A stretch of 64,000 nucleotides of DNA. Origin: Gyrodactylus bullatarudis (Eukaryota; Platyhelminthes; Monogenea; Gyrodactylidea; Gyrodactylidae). Below, in pieces: positions 57,930 through 64,000 of the stretch; within the stretch, counting starts at the first letter, position 1; every line of letters begins with the position of its first letter. The stretch is taken from assembly GCA_012064415.1 (NCBI GenBank), contig SSNU01000011.1, positions 1 to 64,000 on the forward strand. Direction: 5' to 3'. Under the pieces are notes generated by a model. The model had not been told where the DNA came from. It did no database searches and was given only the letters and a program-made list of their open reading frames with translations. Made by a program: the position numbers and the translations under genes.

Positions 57930-58910
57930 ATATTTTTACAAGAGTTCCCTGGAAGGAAACGTTCAATGGAAGGAAAATGAAACTGACTCAACGAACTACA
58001 AAGCCGAAACTCAAGAGAAAAGGAGTTATTTACCAGTTCACATGTTCCTGTGAGTCAACTTATATCGGCCAAACTACCCGATCCCTCGGAGAAAGAGTCA
58101 AAGAACACTTAAATCTAAAACATATAAGCTCGGTACAAAGCCATATCAAGGACACACGACACCTAGCGGACGAATCAAACTTCAAAATTCTCTATCAGGT
58201 CAATCCACGTGAATCCTGCAAAGTAAGGGCGTCAAACCTCGACTGTGCAGAAAAGCACTTTATTACAAAGATGAAGCCAGACCTGTGTGTACAGAAGATA
58301 ATGGGAATAAAATTGGGTTTCAAAGGAAGAGAAGTGCATATCAAGAGAAAACAAATAGATAAAATATGCAAGGTCCTTGAACCAATTGGGAAACCTACAA
58401 GTTCTACTCAAATTGAAACTAGAGATCAAAATGAAATTAATGAGAAGTTGACAACAGTCGAAAATCAACTAATTCTAGTTCAATGCACTGACCCAGCAAC
58501 AATTACAGAAATGCAAAAATGTGAAACAAACGAGAAGTCGGCAGTAGTTGATAATCAAATTATAAGCCAACCTGTAATTAGTGACAAAAGAAGAGGAAAA
58601 GGCCGCCCAACAACGAGAGAAAAACGAAAAAGACTGAGTGGTCAGTTACAAATCATTCCTTTCATCAAAAGACAGAAACAATTATCAGATTGAGCACAGT
58701 AATGATTTCAATTTAGTTCCCACCCCCCTTACCTGAAGAAGTATCAACCAATGAAAGGGCTCAGAATATTGCATTGTAATAGTATTTAAATGTTAACCGG
58801 GGAAGAGTCTGAAGAGACCCCGCGAAATATAACGTTTATCACTAAAATATACGCTCGTTTTCTCGAACCTTCCTTATGACTCATAAGTTATGAGTTTAGA
58901 AACCAAAATT
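57930..58910 (+). mobile_element. Penelope-like element 3' half with GIY-YIG endonuclease
   Basis: A frame from about 57940 to 58693 reads GVIYQFTCSCESTYIGQTTR (GIY-YIG), ERVKEHLNLKHISS, CAEKHFITKMKPDLCVQ (catalytic Glu block) and a Lys/Arg-rich tail with VDNQIISQPVI. The reverse transcriptase is missing. The 3' UTR to 58910 carries the module (GAAGAGACC, ACGTTTATCACTAAAATATA, TTCTCGAACCTTCC) shared with the fragments near 19500 and 15250. It is the most complete tail of this family in the window. Confidence 0.82.
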
Positions 58911-59190
58911 AAAAATTCCTCGAAAATGGTGAAACTGTCGGATATTTGATGGAGATATTCTGCTCTCATGTTTAATTCAGACCCTGAAAAACTTCTTTTG
59001 ATTAAAATCCCATTTTCATATCAATAAAATCTTTCAGGTTAAAACTCGAAAAATGAGATTTTGGCGGCAAATCAAAATTTGAAAAAAACTATTTTTCAAC
59101 TGGTAATAGCAGGATTCCAAAAAATACGAATTCTTGATGAAAAACAAGATTTCTTTAAAATTCATAGATTCCCAACTTCATATCAACTAA
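58905..59190. repeat. Palindromic repeat family, copy C (single arm)
   Basis: Similar to copy A on the opposite strand: GGTGAAACTGTCGGATATTTG, CCATTTTCATATCAATAAAA, TTGATGAAAAACAAGATTTC and an end at CCCAACTTCATATCAAC. Only one arm is present, directly abutting the 3' end of the Penelope-like copy. Confidence 0.6.
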
Positions 59191-59264
59191 TTTTAAAAAA
59201 GATTAGGTTGAAAAAAAACATTTTTTTCAATAATAATAAAAATGTATTAGAATCAAATTAAATT

Positions 59265-62200
59265 TCACACGAATCCAAATGATTTAACTTGGATAGCCTG
59301 TAAGAGTTTTTCTTTTAAAATAGATTTCTTAGAATACAATGGAATATATAAACGTGAAATACATGTGTTAGCAGTTGGCCAATGAGTATCATCAGGTGGT
59401 CGTATGGTTATTGTAGGATTCGGCTGAAATCCTTGCTCACTAGCTGGCAATGATGGGCTGCTTGTCCAAAAATAGAGCTGAAATATTGAATGAAAATTCT
59501 TATTAATTTTAAAAGAAAAATGAAGCTAATACACCTAAAAATCGACAATGAAAATATTTCACTTTTAGGATTCTTGACTTTCTCGTACCCGTGTGATTGT
59601 GATACCATATAGAATCAGTATATTCAGGATAGAGATAATCGTGCATTGAAAGTTATATTTTTTTGAGCAATTTCAGTACATTTTTCCTATCTACTTATTA
59701 GCGACGATACATGAAATCTTTATATCTATTCTTGTCCGAGATTTGTAAGACCATTTAATGGATGAATGAAATTTATGAAAAACTCACCAAGTTTTGTCGT
59801 TGAACAGTATCCAGGCTCATAACTATAGACCAGAACCATGATTTCAACTTGGAAACTTTTGTGTCCTCTTCAGAATCAGAGTTATCCGCCTGACTGGATT
59901 GCTCTCCAGAATTATTCTTTACCCTAGATGAATTTAAACCTGACTCATTCATGAACGTAGTGTAGAGCATAAGCTTCTCAACTTCAATAACTGGTGATCC
60001 ATTCAGGAGTAGACGAAGATCTTCTGGTAATAAGCCATCAAGACAATTTCTTGGAAGTACATCGAAGATACCTTCTCTAATTTGATTGAGGCTTTCTTTA
60101 ACGATTTCAATCATTTTAAAGTAAGTCCAACTTTTGACATATTCGTAGACGTTATCACCATTGACAGATATATTCTCTCCATTTGGTACTAATTCAATTG
60201 CCTTCAAGTTAATGTTGGATTTCAAGGGTCCCCCTTCTTCTGGGTTTAGACTAATGGTCATATTTAGGTCACAGTCTGCAACATCGACATGATCACTGGG
60301 ATCAGAGCTCTCATGAGAAGCAATCATTTTACGTAGAGATTCAAAAACGGTGGGATTATAAAATGCAAAATCATGCCAGTTAACTGGGTAGCCAAGAATG
60401 TAGCAGTAAATGTGACGGTTAAAGTTTAATGGAAGAGTTTCATTTGTCAAAAGTGCAAGACCAATTAATCGTCCAACAGTACTGAAGAGAAAAAGAAATA
60501 GTTAATTTGAAATATTAATATCATATTATAAATATTCAACAATAAGCTCAAGATAATAATGATTTTAGTGAAAAGAAACTTACCGATAAATCAAAAGTCG
60601 AGTGTTATTTCGATGTTGTGGAGTGAAATTCATTGATTCACTAGAACCGTAATTAGTCGATGACTCATTCTTGATATTTGATGACGTATTATTCTGATAA
60701 AACGAGGATGTTGGTAGGCGTGGAGAGAAAAATCCAGAAATACCTGGCTGCCAGAATAATGGAGCTCGCTCGGATGCGAATAAATCCTCTTGGTTTTCCA
60801 ACTCCCCCTTGATTATTTTACGATCAGTCTTTTCTGGAGTGCTTAAATCTAAGTCGTTATTATCCTTGACAGTTGTATTGCCAACTTCCATAGGGATAGC
60901 ATTGCGCATGAGTAGATCAAGATCATTAACTCTTTGTCGTTCAGAAGAGGTATCAGAGCTATTAGATGCCGTACCCTGGTCCATAATGGAATATTCATTA
61001 AAGATTGAGCTCCTGGCAAGATTATTATCATTGGCTTGCCGATTATTTGGAGAATAAGAAGTCGGTTGAGTGATGATGAAATCAGTAGCATTTGCATTTC
61101 TAGATTGATTTGTGATTGGCTGGTGACTATTGGACGAGTTCAAGGAGATGGGAACATTAATAAATTGGAGAAGCATTGAACCTTGTTGACTTGAACTATT
61201 AGAACTAGCAGGTGGAGCATTAGAAGTATTTGTGGAATTTTGAGGATTCAAAATATTATGTTGACGGCGAGAGATGGGAACTAGAGGATTGCTTTGATAG
61301 GAAATATTTGAAGTTGTTGAGGATCTATAAATGTTTGACAAGGAAATAGGAATTGTTGATGCTGAAAATAAAAGTTTATTAATGATACCATCTGAATTCG
61401 AGTTACACGTGAAAAAAACTTACTCCTAGCCGAGGTAGGTTCTGAGCTTCTTCCATGTGTACTGGGAAACATGAGAGAATGTAACTCTGGTAGAGGAACA
61501 TTTTCAGTGACACTCTCGGTGAAGGCTGTGAAGAATGCTCGATTGACACCAGAACCTTGTGCAGGTTCATCGATAAAAGATACTTTAAGACGATAGGAGC
61601 ACAATAGACCTGTTCCGGGACTCAGAGAGAATGTTGTGAAGCTTGAGGAGCCACTAGCTGAAGGATTTGTGTACAATGATGGGTTTGAGGAAAAAGCTTC
61701 CTGGGAACATTGTCGCTTGTACATTTCCGAGTTCAACTGTTTTACAGTATCCAATATAATGTTGTTACGATCCCTTTTAATCTGGGGGATAAGAATTTTA
61801 TTATCAACGTGATAAAATAGAGTTGATCAAGAAACCCTTTACTTACGAGGAGAACAATATCTTTTTTGGCAATACTTCGGAATTTTTCCATTTCCTGGCG
61901 AAACTTTTGTTCTTTAACAGAAAATGAGTTCAACTCTTGCATATAGCTCTTCTTCTCTTGGCCGACATCTTCTCGGAAAATGTTTGCAAATATCTCCAGA
62001 GAATGACCCCATTTATTGAGCATTTTATCTATGTGGCCAGTCTGTTCTATCATTTGGTAGCCAAGGGTGTAAAAGCCTGTAAATGAATTTAAATGATAAA
62101 TTATCATTGATAAATGAACAATAATGAGATAGTATTGACTGTTTCAAATTTATTTTGATATGGAAAGATTAGTTGTTTTCTGGAGTAATAATATGTAAAT

Positions 62201-63750
62201 AGATTGTGATTGATAAAGTAAATGAGAACTAATGAAAAAGATTCTTTCTAATATATATTGATCAAATAATATGTAAACTCACTTTTGAAATAATTATCAT
62301 TTACAAGGGATATCTGATAGAACAAGTCAACTGTTTTTTTCTTTGTTGCTATCAATTTTCTAGGAGAAAAAAATGAAAGAGTCAGAAAGAGTTTAGAATA
62401 ACAAAAAGCTGTGTCAATTTACTTGGAAGAACCATAGAGCTGTTCTCTTGATGCAGTTGGGCTTAGAATATTAGGGCTCATAGCGAGTGGGACGGAAACT
62501 TCTAGGGGATTGTCAATGAGATCAGGTCCATTTATGGAGATGATACTTTGTCCTCGTCGAAAGTATGAGTTAAAACGATTGGTTATTTTTCTACTTGAAG
62601 TGGATCGGGACTCTTTATTGACATTGGTTTGAATAAATTCCTCAACTTTAATGGAAGACGCAACTGAAGCTTCCTCGATCAATGGAGTAGTAGAGATATT
62701 CAAAGACTCGGGAATTCCATTTGGCCAAATCTTTTGCAATATTTTGAAAAAGTACATAAAGGAATCAGATATGTAAGCAATATGACGATAGGAGAAAAGC
62801 TTCAACAAATTGATCATTTGATCTGACTCTAGAATGCTCAAATCTTCAAATTCTTGAGTTGAACTGGATGAGTTTGTTTCACGCATTATACCGATAATAT
62901 ATCTGGTGACAGAAAGCTCACTGTTGACTAGGCAGCTTTGATTAGGAATTTTGACTTGACTTGATGATGATTGGGAGTTGAGTTTACTCCTAGACTCTTC
63001 AATAAAGTTATTCATGAGTCTTATTAGATGGGAGTCTGGTCTAAGTAGTTTGCTTGAACGTTTTTTGTCAGATGCAGCTAGTTTATCACAAGATGATTTG
63101 GATGCTTCACGATTCGATTCATATTCCTGATACTTGATCAAGAATGAGAGGAATTTATCAGTACTCAAAGTATCTGCATTCGTATCAAACGAGTTATTAT
63201 TGTCATGAGAGGATTTTTTGATTTGATTCTCGACAAATGAGCGAGTATTATTTATCCTACGTTCAAGAGGATTCAATGCCTCAGTTATCCATTGCCAAAT
63301 GGGAAGGATTTTAACGCTAACAAAGGCAGTTAAGAGGGCCTCTTCTTCGTGAGTGAGAATTTGAGGTTCAGCTTGAGTTAAGGGAGTGGCTCTGGTGCTA
63401 GAACTTCTATATGACGATAATAGAGAAGAAGGACAAGATGAATCAGCGTCATTAGCATTGGTAAATGATGTAGAATAGCAAGACATTCGCTGTTGTTGGT
63501 AAACAGAATCGACAGGATTTGTATTCGAATCAGAGGATCTATATTTTCCACTACCAGATGTAGAGTTGTTGAGAAAAGGTACTGTGGCGCATCTTCTTAA
63601 TAATAATGATACAATTGAGGTGATTTCATTACTCTTTTGAGGAATTATCAACTCTGTTGTATGATTGTGTTCACGAATATCTTCAATGATATCACCAATA
63701 AGTCTAATAAGACTAGCTGATGCTCGGGCCAAATTATTTTGAACAGTTTG
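59265..63750 (-). CDS. UBR5: E3 ubiquitin ligase UBR5, C-terminal part (HECT), 5' end outside window
   Basis: Seven exons, 62423-63750, 62283-62359, 61847-62076, 61424-61781, 60584-61361, 59788-60481 and 59265-59477, agree in phase and give 1,226 codons including the stop. The 77-nt exon is easily missed. The call rests on [82 protein letters not shown] and [17 protein letters not shown] blocks, all in UBR5 order. The HECT domain ends FGFV. The catalytic Cys is in ANTCISRL, 32 residues from the C-terminus. Between the GSGVNRAFF block and APLFWQPG, vertebrate UBR5 has an MLLE (PABC) domain. Here there are only Ser/Asn/Gln-rich sequences, so that domain seems absent. Upstream exons, including the UBR box, lie beyond 64000. 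Confidence 0.94.
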
Positions 63751-63803
63751 CTGTAGAAAAGAAATATGATTAATATTTAATTTTTCCTGTGTATGTTGTG
63801 CCT

Positions 63804-63825
63804 AAAGTGTAATTAATTACACTTT
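63804..63825. repeat. 22-bp perfect palindrome with a nearby half repeat
   Basis: The sequence from 63804 to 63825 reads identically on both strands (AAAGTGTAATT then its complement). CTAAAGTGTAATG follows 11 bp later. It lies in the UBR5 intron at the window edge and could be the tip of a MITE or a cruciform-forming site. Confidence 0.8.
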
Positions 63826-64000
63826 GGACGACTAAAGTGTAATGAAAATATTTAACCCCTCTTCCCTTTTTGGAAGGCCTGTAATCGTAAATTGAATCGA
63901 AAGTGGAAAATTAACTGCAATTTTAATAGCTGAAGACATAATGAGTTTGAATTATTTTGAATTCTGCTCAGTAATAGCATTTTTTATTTAAAATCCTGTT

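Noticed and set aside
58800..58870. CTGAAGA...GAAA pattern in Penelope-like 3' ends as a hammerhead ribozyme
   Set aside because: The pattern resembles the core, and Penelope-like elements can carry hammerheads. However, no stem II can form between the two motifs, and the GAAA is changed to CAAA in the copy near 15270. A covariance search would settle it.

Overview
This window looks like a nuclear contig from a small animal genome. It is AT-rich, its genes have spliceosomal introns, and the recognisable genes are metazoan-type: the motile-cilium ruler protein CCDC40, UBR5, CTP synthase, SNF8/VPS22, PRPF18, BPNT1 and NDUFB2. Several introns are only 25-34 nt long, and the genes lie close together with shared promoters of about 115-122 bp. 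Very short introns are known in dicyemid mesozoans. A dicyemid, orthonectid or similarly reduced ciliated animal is my best inference, but the sequence alone does not prove it.

Layout. 1-1.6 kb: nothing clear. 1.6-9.4 kb: four divergent paralogues of an unrecognised all-helical (HEAT/ARM-like) family, two on each strand, with a secreted C-type-lectin gene between the first two. 9.5-19.6 kb: a transposon graveyard with several Penelope-like element (PLE) fragments, a Tc1-type DD34E element with complete 213-bp TIRs, a TIR-bounded MITE, and one isolated exon of an unknown gene. 20-24.4 kb: a compact housekeeping block, PRPF18 (-) / SNF8 (+) / BPNT1 (-) / NDUFB2 (+). 24.5-29.0 kb: a Merlin-type DNA transposon whose left TIR is split by a LINE with an open ORF2.

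29.1-44.3 kb: CCDC40 on the minus strand in 13 exons. All but one splice phase was checked. Its introns hold a LINE fragment, a PLE with inverted ends and a MULE that contains the assembly gap (37418-38346). CTP synthase is divergently transcribed from the same 120-bp spacer. 44.6-59.2 kb: more nested repeats: an inverted duplication around a PLE remnant, a TIR element carrying a tRNA-type B box and a hammerhead-ribozyme-like core, a piggyBac remnant, three further LINE/hAT bodies, and a 727-bp near-perfect palindrome inside a LINE. 59.3-63.8 kb: the C-terminal 1,225 codons of UBR5, with the HECT domain intact but no recognisable MLLE domain. The gene continues upstream beyond the window.

The housekeeping genes serve ordinary eukaryotic functions: splicing, ESCRT-II sorting, PAP/sulfur metabolism, complex I, CTP supply, axoneme assembly and ubiquitylation. 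The most unusual material is the orphan gene family, the hammerhead-like element, the inverted-repeat architecture of the PLE copies and the palindromic element family.
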